From positions 1 to 64,000 of the forward strand of contig VBGP01000017.1 in assembly GCA_005880795.1 (NCBI GenBank): a DNA stretch of 64,000 nt, in the 5' to 3' direction. Below the pieces are notes generated by a model, which was given only the letters and a program-made list of their open reading frames with translations, was not told where the DNA came from and made no database searches. Below, piece by piece: positions 27,157-36,097 of this stretch. The position numbers and the translations under genes were made by a program. The DNA is from Chloroflexota bacterium (GTDB taxonomy: Bacteria; Chloroflexota; Dormibacteria; Dormibacterales; Dormibacteraceae). Each line of letters begins with the position of its first letter. Positions within the stretch are counted from its first letter, which is position 1.

Positions 27157-27858
27157 ATGGGCGGAACAGTGACCTCCAAGATCCTCGTCGTCGACGACGA
27201 GAAGCACATCCTCGAGCTGGCGCGCCTGTACCTCACGCGCGAGGGATATGAGGTGGAGGGAGTGGGGGATGGGGCCCAGGCGGTTGCCCGCTTCAGCCAG
27301 GTCAAGCCCGACCTCGTGATCCTCGACATCATGCTGCCCGGAGTTGACGGGCTGACCATCTGCAAGGAGATCCGCAAGCAGAGCCAGGTCCCGATCATCA
27401 TGCTGACCGCCCGAGACGAGGTCACGGACAAGGTCGTCGGACTCGAGGTGGGGGCCGACGACTATCTCACCAAGCCCTTCCACCCCCAGGAGCTCGTGGC
27501 CCGCGCCAAGGCCCTGCTGCGCCGCGCCCGGATCGAGCCCGACCAGCCCAGGCTCGTGCGCGCCGGCAAGCTGGAGGTCGACGTCGAGCGCCACGAGGTG
27601 CGCCACGGCACCGAGCGCGTGCAGCTGCGGCCCAAGGAGTTCGACCTGCTGACCCTCCTGGCGCGCCATCCCGGGCGGGTCTTTCAGCGCAGCGAGCTGC
27701 TCGACCTGGTCTGGGGATATGACTTTCCGGGCTACACGAGGACCGTCGACGTCCACGTGCAGCAGGTGCGTGAGAAGCTGGCCGCCGCGAAGATCACCGA
27801 TCCGAGCATCCAGACCGTATGGGGCGTCGGCTACCGGTTGGAGCTGGCGGGAAGCTGA
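27157..27858 (+). CDS. OmpR/PhoB-family response regulator
   Basis: The receiver domain (ILVVDDEKHILELARLYL, phospho-acceptor in LVILDIMLPGVDG, MLTARDE, DDYLTKPFHPQELVAR) is followed by a winged-helix DNA-binding domain (LRPKEFDLLTLLARHPGRVFQRSELLDLVWGYDF, VRRKL-like VREKL, GVGYRLE). The start is ATG 27157 or GTG 27169. AACAAT at 27143-27148 is a possible -10 that would make the ATG leaderless. The stop overlaps CTG 27855 of the kinase gene. The stimulus is unknown. Confidence 0.92.
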   Translation: MGGTVTSKILVVDDEKHILELARLYLTREGYEVEGVGDGAQAVARFSQVKPDLVILDIMLPGVDGLTICKEIRKQSQVPIIMLTARDEVTDKVVGLEVGADDYLTKPFHPQELVARAKALLRRARIEPDQPRLVRAGKLEVDVERHEVRHGTERVQLRPKEFDLLTLLARHPGRVFQRSELLDLVWGYDFPGYTRTVDVHVQQVREKLAAAKITDPSIQTVWGVGYRLELAGS

Positions 27859-29354
27859 CCCTGCGACTGCGTCTTGTCGCGGCCGCGGCCGGCATCGTCG
27901 CCGTCAGCCTGCTGCTCGGGGGCGCGCTGACCTGGGTCATGGTTCGTGACCTCGAGTTCCAGAGCGTGCAGGATCAGCTCGACCGTCAGGTCATGTCGGC
28001 GGCGGCCGCGGTCCGGTCGCAGGAGTGCGTGCTCGCGCCGCAACCGGGCACGGCGGCGTGCCGCCCGGCGTCGCCCGCGGATTTCACCGAGCGCTTGAAC
28101 CTGAACGCGCCGCGGCTCGGCAGCGGGCGGCTGCTCCTCCTCGACAACGAGCGCGTCATCGTCTACGACAGCGGACAGGCAGGCACGGAGGGCACTCAGC
28201 TGAGTCTCACCCCGTCCAAACGGTTCGCAGGCGTCTTCGAGGCGCGCACATCGCTCGGCGACCAGACCTTTCTCGCCGCGGCGATCAAGCTGCCGGGCAA
28301 GCGGGTCGATCCGCTCGGAGCCACTTACGTGATGGTCGCCCAACCAGAAGCCTTCGTCGCGACGGCCGCGGCCGGCGATCTGGCGAGCCGTCTCCTCGAG
28401 GCCGGCGGCGTGGCTCTGGTGGTTGCGATGCTGCTCGTCCTGCTCGTGAGCCGCTCGGTGACCAGACCGCTGACGCAGCTCGGCTCGGCGGCGGAGGACA
28501 TCGCCGCCGGCAACTACTCGCGCCGAGTCGACATCAACGGCCAGGACGAGCTGGGGATGCTGGGCTCGGCGTTCAATCGCATGGCGGAAGCGGTGGAGCG
28601 TGCGCGCAAGGTACAGCGCGATTTCCTCGCCAACGTGTCGCACGAGCTCAAGACGCCGCTGACCAGCTTGATCGGGTTCAGCCAGGCGCTGGTTGACGGC
28701 AGCTTGCTGAGCGAAGCCGAGCGCACGCGCGCGGCCACGATCGTGCACGAGGAGTCGGAGCGCGTGCTGCGAATGGCGCAGGAGCTGCTCGACCTGGCGC
28801 GGGTCGAGGCGGGGACGATCTCGATGCACATCACGTCAGTCGACCTGGGCGCTCAGCTGGAGCAAGAGCTGGAGATGGTTCGGCCTCGGGCAGGGGCGCG
28901 CCGGCTTTCGCTGAAGCTCAACGTGCCCGACGACATCCCGCCCGTCGCCGCCGACCCTGAACGGCTCCATCAGGTCATCGACAACCTGCTCGACAACGCC
29001 GTCAAGTACGCCCCCGAGGGCTCGACCGTCAATGCCACCGCGCGCCTGAGCGGTGGCTCAGTCGAAGCGGTCGTCGCGAATCCCGCCGGCGCGCACCGGC
29101 CCGACCCGGACCGCATGTTTGATCGCTTCTACCGAGCCGACCCATCGCGTTCGGCGGCGGCAGGCGGCGTCGGGCTTGGGCTGTCGATCTCACGCGAGCT
29201 GGTCGCGGCGATGAAGGGGCGCATGTGGGCGGACTTCGACGACTCGGGCAACCTCCGCGTCCATCTCATGCTGCCGGCGTCACGCGAGGCGGGGAAGAAG
29301 TTGGAGCCGGCGATGGAGCAAGAAGCGTCGCCTGGGTCCAGGCCAGCCGCTTGA
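27855..29354 (+). CDS. Membrane sensor histidine kinase
   Basis: Partner of the preceding regulator. A short RLRL tail leads into helix 1 (VAAAAGIVAVSLLLGGALTWVM). Then come an extracellular sensor region of about 150 residues, helix 2 (GGVALVVAMLLVLLVS), HAMP, the phospho-acceptor box FLANVSHELKTPLTSLIGF, the N box DNLLDNAVKYAP, and the G box VGLGLSISRELV. CTG 27855 in the CTGA overlap gives 499 residues with a normal N-terminus; ATG 27819 would overlap the regulator by 40 bp. Confidence 0.9.
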   Translation: MTLRLRLVAAAAGIVAVSLLLGGALTWVMVRDLEFQSVQDQLDRQVMSAAAAVRSQECVLAPQPGTAACRPASPADFTERLNLNAPRLGSGRLLLLDNERVIVYDSGQAGTEGTQLSLTPSKRFAGVFEARTSLGDQTFLAAAIKLPGKRVDPLGATYVMVAQPEAFVATAAAGDLASRLLEAGGVALVVAMLLVLLVSRSVTRPLTQLGSAAEDIAAGNYSRRVDINGQDELGMLGSAFNRMAEAVERARKVQRDFLANVSHELKTPLTSLIGFSQALVDGSLLSEAERTRAATIVHEESERVLRMAQELLDLARVEAGTISMHITSVDLGAQLEQELEMVRPRAGARRLSLKLNVPDDIPPVAADPERLHQVIDNLLDNAVKYAPEGSTVNATARLSGGSVEAVVANPAGAHRPDPDRMFDRFYRADPSRSAAAGGVGLGLSISRELVAAMKGRMWADFDDSGNLRVHLMLPASREAGKKLEPAMEQEASPGSRPAA

Positions 29355-29438
29355 CGGACGGTCGGGGGAAGGGGTGTGGGGAGGGGTCTGGTTGCTGGTG
29401 GCGATGACTGGCGGAATACCTTTGTTGGTTAATGGGGC

Positions 29439-29466
29439 TTGACGACGAACGTTTGTTTGCGATACT
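29439..29466 (+). promoter_or_regulatory. SOS promoter of the HNH gene: -35, LexA box in spacer, -10
   Basis: TTGACG (29439-29444) and GATACT (29461-29466) are separated by 16 bp that contain CGAACGTTTGTTTG (29446-29459), one mismatch from CGAAC-N4-GTTCG. The gene's ATG lies 6 bp after the -10, so transcription should start at or next to the start codon. Confidence 0.8.
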
Positions 29467-29472
29467 TGGCGC

Positions 29473-30660
29473 ATGCCAATCGAGCTCGAAGACCTCAAGG
29501 CCGCGGTGGGCGATTTCGAGCGCGATGTCGATGATGGTGACGTAGATCCGGTCGAGCTGAGACAGCTCATCGACCGGCTGGAAGCCAAGTTCTCCAGAGT
29601 GGTGCGTCGGGCTACGGAACGTGGCGACCACCTCCTCCGCGGCCATTGCAGCGCAGTCTCCTGGCTCATGAACACCTGCACCATGTCGCAGAGTTCTGCC
29701 TCCGACCGGCTGTGTGTCGGCAAGCACTTGGAATCAATGCCTAAAGTTGCCCAGGCGCTTTCTTTCGGAGAGATCGGCTACCAGTCGGCCTCTGTCATCT
29801 GCCACCTGCGCGACAGATTGGGCCAGCAGCGGGACGAGCTGGATGAAGAGCAGTGGATCCGCTACGCCCGGGAGCATTCGATCAAGAATATGAATGCGCT
29901 CTCGGATCACATGCGATACGTGTTGGACCCGGACGGGTTCGACCGCGACACCGAGCAGAACTATGAAGAGCGCTTCCTCGATGTCAGCGAGATGAACGGG
30001 ATGTACCACCTCACCGGGGTGATCGACCCCGAAGGCGGCGCCGTCCTCAAATCCGCAGTCGATGCGCTGGCCAAGAAACTCGACCAAGATGACGGGCGGA
30101 CGTCAAAGCAGCGGCGGGCCGACGCCTCGACCGAGATCGTCTACCACGCGGTGGAGGCGGGCACCCTGCCTCGTCGCAACGGGGTGCGGCCGCACATCAC
30201 AGTGACTACCACGCTGGAAGGCTTGAAAGGTGAGGTAGGCGCGGCAGCCTCAGAGCTGCAAGGCGGGAAACCGATCTCGAGCAAGACGGTGCAGCGGCTG
30301 GCCTGCGATGGAACCCTGTGCAGGGTGCTGAAAGCCGACTCAGTTGTCGTGGATGTTGGTCGAGCCACGCGTTCGGTCTCGCCGGCTCAGTGGCGCGGCC
30401 TGAAAGCCAGACATCGCTCGTGTTCGGGACCGGGGTGCGATCGGCCGGTCAACTGGACCAGCCCCCATCACATCGAGTTCTGGTCCCATGGCGGAGAGAG
30501 CAACCTACGCAACATGCTCCCGCTCTGCTATTACCACCATCGCCTTGTGCATGAAGGCGGATGGCAGGTAGTTAGGGCGGGCGAAGGCGTGAAGTTCATT
30601 CCACCAGATCGTGTGATTGCGAGGCGGGCCCGCGGACCTGGAATGCGCCGGGCGGCCTAG
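29473..30660 (+). CDS. DUF222/13E12-type HNH endonuclease, SOS-regulated
   Basis: The 395-residue protein has an N-terminal helical DUF222-like region (LRQLIDRLEAKFSRVV, DRLCVGKHLESMPKVAQAL) and a C-terminal HNH nuclease motif (RHRSCSGPGCDRPVNWTSPHHIEFWSHGGE followed by NLRNMLPLCYYHHRLVHE). Such genes are multi-copy in actinobacteria and some are under LexA control. Here the promoter carries a LexA box in its spacer. ATG 29473 is at the predicted transcript start. The physiological role of the family is not established. Confidence 0.88.
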   Translation: MPIELEDLKAAVGDFERDVDDGDVDPVELRQLIDRLEAKFSRVVRRATERGDHLLRGHCSAVSWLMNTCTMSQSSASDRLCVGKHLESMPKVAQALSFGEIGYQSASVICHLRDRLGQQRDELDEEQWIRYAREHSIKNMNALSDHMRYVLDPDGFDRDTEQNYEERFLDVSEMNGMYHLTGVIDPEGGAVLKSAVDALAKKLDQDDGRTSKQRRADASTEIVYHAVEAGTLPRRNGVRPHITVTTTLEGLKGEVGAAASELQGGKPISSKTVQRLACDGTLCRVLKADSVVVDVGRATRSVSPAQWRGLKARHRSCSGPGCDRPVNWTSPHHIEFWSHGGESNLRNMLPLCYYHHRLVHEGGWQVVRAGEGVKFIPPDRVIARRARGPGMRRAA

Positions 30661-30706
30661 TCGGCCAACGCCATGGTGACATGGCCCGGGGCGTGTCGGA
30701 AGGTGC

Positions 30707-31210
30707 CTAGCCGCTGAAGCGCTGCGCGTTGCCCATGTCCGGCCAGACGTAGGCCTGGACGTTCGAGTACGCCTGGCGGAGGTGGTTGCCATCGTGATGG
30801 ACCCACTCGTGGAGGAGCTCCACCACCGTCAGGCGAGCCACCTTCGGATGCATACCGCCTCGCTTCAGCTGTTCAGGTTTCAGGGAGCGCACCAGCGCGA
30901 TGCTTTCGCGGCGCATCGGTTCAAACTCCTCGAGCATCTGCCGCGATGTGCGATCGCAGTCGTGCCTTGCGCGCGAGATGTCGACCTGTTTCCAATTCTC
31001 GAGCTGCGGTTCATCCTCGGCCACGATGATGCGGATGCGGCCGGCAAAACCGCGTTTCTCTGCCTCGATGATGTGTCCGACGCATTCGTTCACGCACCAC
31101 TCGTCGGGCGCGGGACGCCAAGAGGCGACAGCAGGCGGCAGGGTTTTCAGAAGGTTGGCGAAGGCCTGGCCGGAAGACTCGAGAAGATCAGCGATCTCTT
31201 CCGGCGTCAC
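30707..31210 (-). CDS. DinB-like (DfsB) four-helix metal-binding protein
   Basis: The 167-residue protein has the DinB helical-bundle pattern: WRPAPDEWCVNECVGHIIEAE, and near the C-terminus LTVVELLHEWVHHDGNHLRQAY, providing the usual three histidine ligands. The family comprises possible metal-dependent thiol-S-transferases, of unknown specific function. GTG 31210 overlaps the E2 stop (GTGA), so it is the last gene of the pyruvate dehydrogenase operon. Confidence 0.82.
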   Translation of the reverse strand: MTPEEIADLLESSGQAFANLLKTLPPAVASWRPAPDEWCVNECVGHIIEAEKRGFAGRIRIIVAEDEPQLENWKQVDISRARHDCDRTSRQMLEEFEPMRRESIALVRSLKPEQLKRGGMHPKVARLTVVELLHEWVHHDGNHLRQAYSNVQAYVWPDMGNAQRFSG

Positions 31211-32490
31211 GGAGCCGGCGGGACAAGAAGGGTCACCGGGTTCTCGACCAGCCGCTTCACCTCGGCCATGAACTGCGCCGCGGTTGCACCGTAAAAGACT
31301 CGGTGGTCGACGGACAGCGTCATTCGCATCACCTTGCCCGGAACGATTCGTCCCTCCGCGACCACCGGCACGTCCTTGATCGCGCCCACCGCGAGGATCC
31401 CCGCCTCGGGTGGATTGATGATGGCGACGAACTCGTCGACTCCGTACATGCCGAGATTCGATATGGAGAAGGTTGCGCCGGAAAGGTCACCTTCGTTCGG
31501 GCGGCCTGAGCGGGCGCGCTCGATGACCTGGCGCGATTCGATCGAGATCTGGATCAAGTCCTTCAGGTCGGCGTCGTGCACGACCGGCACGAGCAAACCC
31601 ATGCCCTGGCTCGGTGCGACGGCGAGGCCGATGTTGATCGAGCGCTTGCGCTGGAACTTGCCCTCGACCCACGAGCTGTTGACCTCGGGGAACTTGCGCA
31701 GCGCGAGCGCGCAGGCGCGGACCAGGAAATCGGTCATGGTCACCTTTTCGGCGCCTGGCACAGAGTCCTTCAACTGCTGCCGAAGGCTCACCGCGAGGTC
31801 GACACGGGCCTCGACCGTGACCTGGAACTCAGGGATGGTGGACTTCGCCTCGGCCATGCGGCGTGCGATCGTCGCCTGCATCCGGTTGGGCTCGACGATC
31901 TCGACCTCCGCGCCGGCACGCCTGTCACCTGCGGGCTGAGTCCGGCGGCGGTCCGCCGCGGGCCGGGTGCCACCGGCCGCCATCACGTCCTCTTTGACGA
32001 TCCTGCCCTCCGGGCCGCTGCCCTTCAGGGAGGAGAGGTCGACGCCCATCTCGGACGCCAATCGCTTCGCCAGCGGTGAGGCCTTGATGCCGTCCTGCTG
32101 GCCATCTTGTTGTCCTCCCCGTTCACGGGGAGGTGCCGGGGCAGCCGCCGGAGGGGCTGGAACCGGCTGCGCCTTTGGGGCGGGAGCTTCGGGTTCCTTG
32201 CCCTTCGGCTCGGCGGCCGCCTTCTGCTGAGCCGGTTGCTTCGCTGGAGCAGCCTCGCCTGCCTCGCCGATCTTCGCGATGGGTGCCCCGATCTTGGCCG
32301 GCACACCCTGCTCGACCAGGATCTGCAGTACGCCGTCGGCCTCCGCCTCGAGGTCAAACGTCGCCTTGTCGGACTCGACCTCGGCCAGCACCTCGCCGGT
32401 CTTCACCTGGTCGCCGCTCTTCTTCTTCCATTCGACGATCGTGCCCTCCTCCATCGTGTCGGAGAGCTTGGGCATGTTTATGTCAGGCAT
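31207..32490 (-). CDS. pdhC: Pyruvate dehydrogenase complex E2, dihydrolipoamide acetyltransferase
   Basis: The 427-residue protein has one N-terminal lipoyl domain (PKLSDTMEEGTIVEW, lipoyl lysine in ESDKATF), an Ala/Pro-rich linker, an E1/E3-binding domain (ASPLAKRLASEMGVDLSSLKGSGPEGRI), a second linker and the catalytic domain ending SVDHRVFYGATAAQFMAEVKRLVENP. HRVFYG carries Tyr where many E2s have Asp, as in cyanobacterial/chloroplast forms. A REP-like DNA element is embedded in the first linker (32113-32160). ATG 32490 overlaps the E1-beta TGA by one base. Confidence 0.94.
   Translation of the reverse strand: MPDINMPKLSDTMEEGTIVEWKKKSGDQVKTGEVLAEVESDKATFDLEAEADGVLQILVEQGVPAKIGAPIAKIGEAGEAAPAKQPAQQKAAAEPKGKEPEAPAPKAQPVPAPPAAAPAPPRERGGQQDGQQDGIKASPLAKRLASEMGVDLSSLKGSGPEGRIVKEDVMAAGGTRPAADRRRTQPAGDRRAGAEVEIVEPNRMQATIARRMAEAKSTIPEFQVTVEARVDLAVSLRQQLKDSVPGAEKVTMTDFLVRACALALRKFPEVNSSWVEGKFQRKRSINIGLAVAPSQGMGLLVPVVHDADLKDLIQISIESRQVIERARSGRPNEGDLSGATFSISNLGMYGVDEFVAIINPPEAGILAVGAIKDVPVVAEGRIVPGKVMRMTLSVDHRVFYGATAAQFMAEVKRLVENPVTLLVPPAP
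32113..32160. repeat. REP-like element, family C, inside pdhC
   Basis: CCTCCCC-GTTCAC-GGGGAGG (32115-32134) followed by CCGGGGCAGCCGCCGGAGGGG lies within the sequence encoding the first flexible linker of E2. The reading frame is kept, so the linker (PAPPAAAPAPPRERGGQQDG) is partly of repeat origin. Confidence 0.6.
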
Positions 32491-33518
32491 CAGCTCAACC
32501 CGGGTTTCCTGCCGAGAGTGACGCGGACCAGGCGCTTGATGTCCTCGCTCGTGGGGATCGAGGTCTTCTCGAGCTGCTGGTTGTATGGCATCGGCACCTG
32601 CGCGCCTCCGAGCCGGCGGATCGGGGCGTCGAGGTAATCGAAGCACCGCTCCTGCACGCCGGCCGCGAGCTCGGCGGTCACGCCGTACGTCGACCAGCCT
32701 TCCTCCACGACGACGCACCGGCTCGTCTTGCGCACCGACTCGACGATGGGATCCCAGTCGATGGGCCGGATCGAGCGCAGGTCGACGACCTCGGCGTCGA
32801 TGTCCTCTTCCTCGAGCTGCTTGGCGGCCTCGTTGGCGAGCACGGCCATCCTCGACACGCCGACGATGGTGACGTCAGAACCCGTGCGGCGAAGGGCCGC
32901 CTTGCCCAACGGCGTCGTGTAATCGCCGGCGGGAACCTCGCCCTTGACGTTGTAGAGGCTCATCGATTCGAGAAACATCACCGGGTTGTCGGCGCGGATC
33001 GCGGACTTGAGCATGCCCTTCGCATCCGCGGGCGTCGTCGGCGCGACGACCAGCAGGCCGGGGATCAGTCCGTACAGAACTTCAAAGCTGTGCGAGTGCT
33101 GGGCGGAGAGCTGATGTCCCGCACCGCCTGGCATCCGGATCACCATCGGCACCTTGACCTCGCCGCCGAACATATAGCGGATCTTGGCCGCGTTGTTGAC
33201 GATCTGGTCGTAGGCGATCAGCGAGAAGTTGATGGTCATCAGCTCGACCACCGGGCGCAGGCCGAGCATGGCCGCGCCGATGGCCGTGCCCACGATCGCC
33301 TCTTCGGCAATCGGCGCATCGACCACGCGCTGCGGGCCGAACCTGTCGAGGAGTCCCTCGGTGACGCGATACGCGCCGCCGAATATCCCTATGTCCTCGC
33401 CGATCAGGAAGATCGAGTCGTCGCGCTCCATCTCCTCGGCCAGCGCCTCGCGAAGAGCGACCCGGTAGAGCTTTTCGTCAGAGGCGGCCGGCGCCTTGGC
33501 CGGCGTTGCGGTCGCCAT
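32490..33518 (-). CDS. pdhB: Pyruvate dehydrogenase complex E1, beta subunit
   Basis: The 342-residue transketolase-like pyrimidine-binding subunit has GEDIGIFGGAYRVTEGLLDRFG, DAPIAEEAIVGTAIGAAMLGLRPVVE, MPGGAGHQLSAQHSHSFE, VVDLRSIRPIDWDPIVESV and VEEGWSTYGV. It pairs with the alpha subunit encoded directly upstream. ATG 33518 overlaps the alpha stop by one base (TGATG), and its own stop overlaps the E2 ATG in the same way. Confidence 0.96.
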   Translation of the reverse strand: MATATPAKAPAASDEKLYRVALREALAEEMERDDSIFLIGEDIGIFGGAYRVTEGLLDRFGPQRVVDAPIAEEAIVGTAIGAAMLGLRPVVELMTINFSLIAYDQIVNNAAKIRYMFGGEVKVPMVIRMPGGAGHQLSAQHSHSFEVLYGLIPGLLVVAPTTPADAKGMLKSAIRADNPVMFLESMSLYNVKGEVPAGDYTTPLGKAALRRTGSDVTIVGVSRMAVLANEAAKQLEEEDIDAEVVDLRSIRPIDWDPIVESVRKTSRCVVVEEGWSTYGVTAELAAGVQERCFDYLDAPIRRLGGAQVPMPYNQQLEKTSIPTSEDIKRLVRVTLGRKPGLS

Positions 33519-34603
33519 CACACCCTCTCCGCGCGAAGCTCGGGCCGGTTGTCCCACTGGCCGGCGTAGGTGTACTTGTAGAGGTCGTCCGGGTTGGGAT
33601 CCGGGCTCTGGTCCGCAAACTCGATGATGTCGCGGACCTCGGCGTCGACCTCCTGCCGCACCTTCTTGAAGTGCTCCTCGTCCGCCAGGCCGCTCTTCTC
33701 CAGCTCGTGCTCGAAGGCGACGATGGGGTCCGCCTTGCGCCACTTCTCCTTGTCCTCGGCCGAGCGGTATTTGTCCGGGTCGACCACCGAGTGGCCTCGG
33801 AATCGGTAGCAGAGCGACTCGATGAAGCGGGGGACCGAATCCTTGCGCGTCTTCTCGACGATCTCGCTCGTCTGCAGCATGACCTCGCGCAGGTTCATGC
33901 CGTCGATCTGGATCGACTCCATGTCGTAAGCGCACGCCTTCTTGTAGATGTCGGCGACGGCCGACGCCTTCTCGACCGGAGTGCCCATGCCGTAACGGTT
34001 GTTGACGCAGAACCAGACCACGGGAAGGTCGAAGACCTTGGCCATGTTCAGCGACTCGTGGAACGCGCCGATGTTGGTGGCGCCATCGCCGAACATGCAG
34101 AAGATCACGTCGGGCTGCTTGCGATATTTCACCGCCCACGCGCCGCCGACAGCCAGCGGCAGGTGACCTCCGACGATTCCGTAGCCGCCCATGAACCGGC
34201 GGCTGTAGTCGACGAGGTGCATCGACCCGCCGCGGCCGTGTGAGGTTCCAGTCTCTTTGCCGAAGAGCTCGGCCATGACTGCTTTCGGGTCGATACCGCG
34301 AGCGATCGCGTGGCCGTGCTCCCGGTAGCTGGTGAAGATCCAGTCATTCGGCTTGAGCGCGAGGATGCCCCCGACGACCGTCGCCTCCTCGCCGATGTTG
34401 AGGTGGCAGTAGCCTCCGATCTTCGCCTTGGTGTACTGCTCCTGCGCGCGCTCTTCGAAACGGCGGATCAGCTGCATCTGCCGGTGCAGGCCGAGCAGGA
34501 AATCGCGATTGCCCTTGTTCAGCTCGAGCGATTTCGGGTTGATCGCGCTCGGCGTGGGGGGTGGGGCAGAGGGCTTGACGGGGGCGACCATTTGTTTCTC
34601 CAT
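33518..34603 (-). CDS. pdhA: Pyruvate dehydrogenase complex E1, alpha subunit
   Basis: The 361-residue thiamine-diphosphate enzyme has YCHLNIGEEATVVGGI, the ThDP motif GDGATNIGAFHESLNM ending VWFCVNN, and the phospho-loop-like RFRGHSVVDPDKYRS. ATG 34603 follows a strong GGGGAGGTGAAA ribosome-binding site provided by a REP-like element. The same frame is open upstream through the entire E3 gene without a stop, so an E3-E1-alpha fusion protein could also be made. The Pro-rich stretch after the start is probably a flexible tail. Confidence 0.93.
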   Translation of the reverse strand: MEKQMVAPVKPSAPPPTPSAINPKSLELNKGNRDFLLGLHRQMQLIRRFEERAQEQYTKAKIGGYCHLNIGEEATVVGGILALKPNDWIFTSYREHGHAIARGIDPKAVMAELFGKETGTSHGRGGSMHLVDYSRRFMGGYGIVGGHLPLAVGGAWAVKYRKQPDVIFCMFGDGATNIGAFHESLNMAKVFDLPVVWFCVNNRYGMGTPVEKASAVADIYKKACAYDMESIQIDGMNLREVMLQTSEIVEKTRKDSVPRFIESLCYRFRGHSVVDPDKYRSAEDKEKWRKADPIVAFEHELEKSGLADEEHFKKVRQEVDAEVRDIIEFADQSPDPNPDDLYKYTYAGQWDNRPELRAERV

Positions 34604-36052
34604 TTTCACCTCCCCACTTGCTGGGGAGGTCAGGCCGCTCACGGCCTGGGTGGGGGGATTGGAGCTTGTTTTGCGATTCGGGATGTGGATCGCGCGACCT
34701 TGCGCCGCCAGCGCTGACTCCATCAGCGACTCGGGCAGCGTCGGATGGGCGTGGATCGTGAGGTCGATCTGCTCCAGCGTCAGCCCGTTCTGCACCGCCA
34801 GGGTCGCCTCGGCGATGAGGTCGGTCGCGCGCGGCCCGATGATGTGCGCGCCCAGCAGCCGGCCCGACTCCGCGTCGGCGACGACCTTGACGAACCCTTC
34901 GGTCTGGCCGAGCGTCAGGGCGCGACCCGCCGCGGCGAACGGAAACTTCCCGATTTTCACCGCGATGCCTTTTTCCTTCGCCTCTTTCTCGCCGAGTCCC
35001 ACGTGCGCGATCTCCGGGTCGGTGTAGATGCAGTTGGGCGCGGCGTGGTAATCGGGGACACGATTTCCGTGCCCGGCGATGTTCTCCACCGCGCACACCC
35101 CTTCGTACGACGCGACGTGCGCGAGCATGATGCCGCCGATCACGTCACCGATCGCCCACACGCCGTCCGCGGTCGTATGCAGGTGCTCGTCGACGACGAC
35201 GCGTCCGCGGTCGAGCTTGACGCCGGCTTTTTCCGCGTCGAGACCTTGCGTGTAGGGCACGCGCCCGACCGCGAGCAGCACCTGGTCGGCATCCACAGCG
35301 CCACCCTCGGCGCCGGTCGAGAAGCGCACCTGCAGCGCGCCGTTTTGTTTGACGACCTCGGAGACCTTGCTGTCGGTGTGGATCTCGCCGCCGAGTCCAG
35401 TCAGGTGCTTGGTGTAAACCGCGACCAGGTCGGCGTCGACCATCGCCAGCACCTGCGGCAGCATCTCGAGCACCGTGACCTTGCTGCCCAGCGCGGCGAA
35501 CATGGCCGCGAACTCCATCCCGACGACGCCACCGCCGATGACGGCGAGGCGGCGGGGGATCTCCTTCAGCTCGAGGATCTGGTCGGAGTCGATCGCAAGC
35601 TCGGCGCCGGCCAGCGGGATGCGGGCCACCGCGGACCCGGTGGCGATCACGATGTCCTTCGCCTGAAGCTGGTCGCCGCTCACGTCGACCAGGCCCTTCC
35701 CGGCAAGGCGGGCGCCGCCCTTGAACGCGGTCACGCCGCCCGCCTTGAGCAGCCCGTCGACACCCTTGACGAGCTGGTCGACGACCGAGGTCTTGCGCTT
35801 CTGGGCGGCGGTCCAGTCGAAGGCGAGATGGTCCGCGACGACGCCGAACGCCGCGCCCTCTCGGGCCTGCGTGTAGAGCTCGGAAGACTGGAGCAGCGCC
35901 TTGGTCGGGATGCAGCCCCGGACCAGGCAGGTGCCGCCCATGCGGTCTTTCTCCACGATGGCCGTCTTGGCCCCAAGCTGAGCCGCCCGAAGCGCGGCGA
36001 CGTAGCCACCCGGCCCGCCGCCGATCACCAGAACGTCAAACGCCCCAGCCAT
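34604..36052 (-). CDS. lpd: Dihydrolipoyl dehydrogenase (E3), open into pdhA
   Basis: This FAD-dependent E3 re-oxidises the lipoyl groups of E2. It has the FAD motif VIGGGPGGYVAALRAAQLG, the redox pair in GGTCLVRGCIPTK, the NAD motif VIGGGVVGMEFA, FAD segment VWAIGDVIGG, and the C-terminal HAHPTLPESLMESAL with the catalytic His. Homology ends near AIHIPNRK, but no stop follows: the frame runs through a REP-like element into pdhA. The span given ends at the pdhA ATG (483 codons). ATG 36052 has an AGGAG just upstream. Confidence 0.92.
34605..34663. repeat. REP-like element, family C, at the lpd-pdhA junction
   Basis: CACCTCCCC-ACTTGCT-GGGGAGG and AGGCCGCTCACGGCCT hairpins lie exactly between the E3 and E1-alpha coding regions. 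Read on the minus strand it encodes QAVSGLTSPASGEVK in frame with both and offers the Shine-Dalgarno of pdhA. The lpd stop codon is absent. Confidence 0.75.
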
Positions 36053-36097
36053 AGCTCCTGTCTATATGCCCCATCGATAGAAATTATGCCGCGAGCT

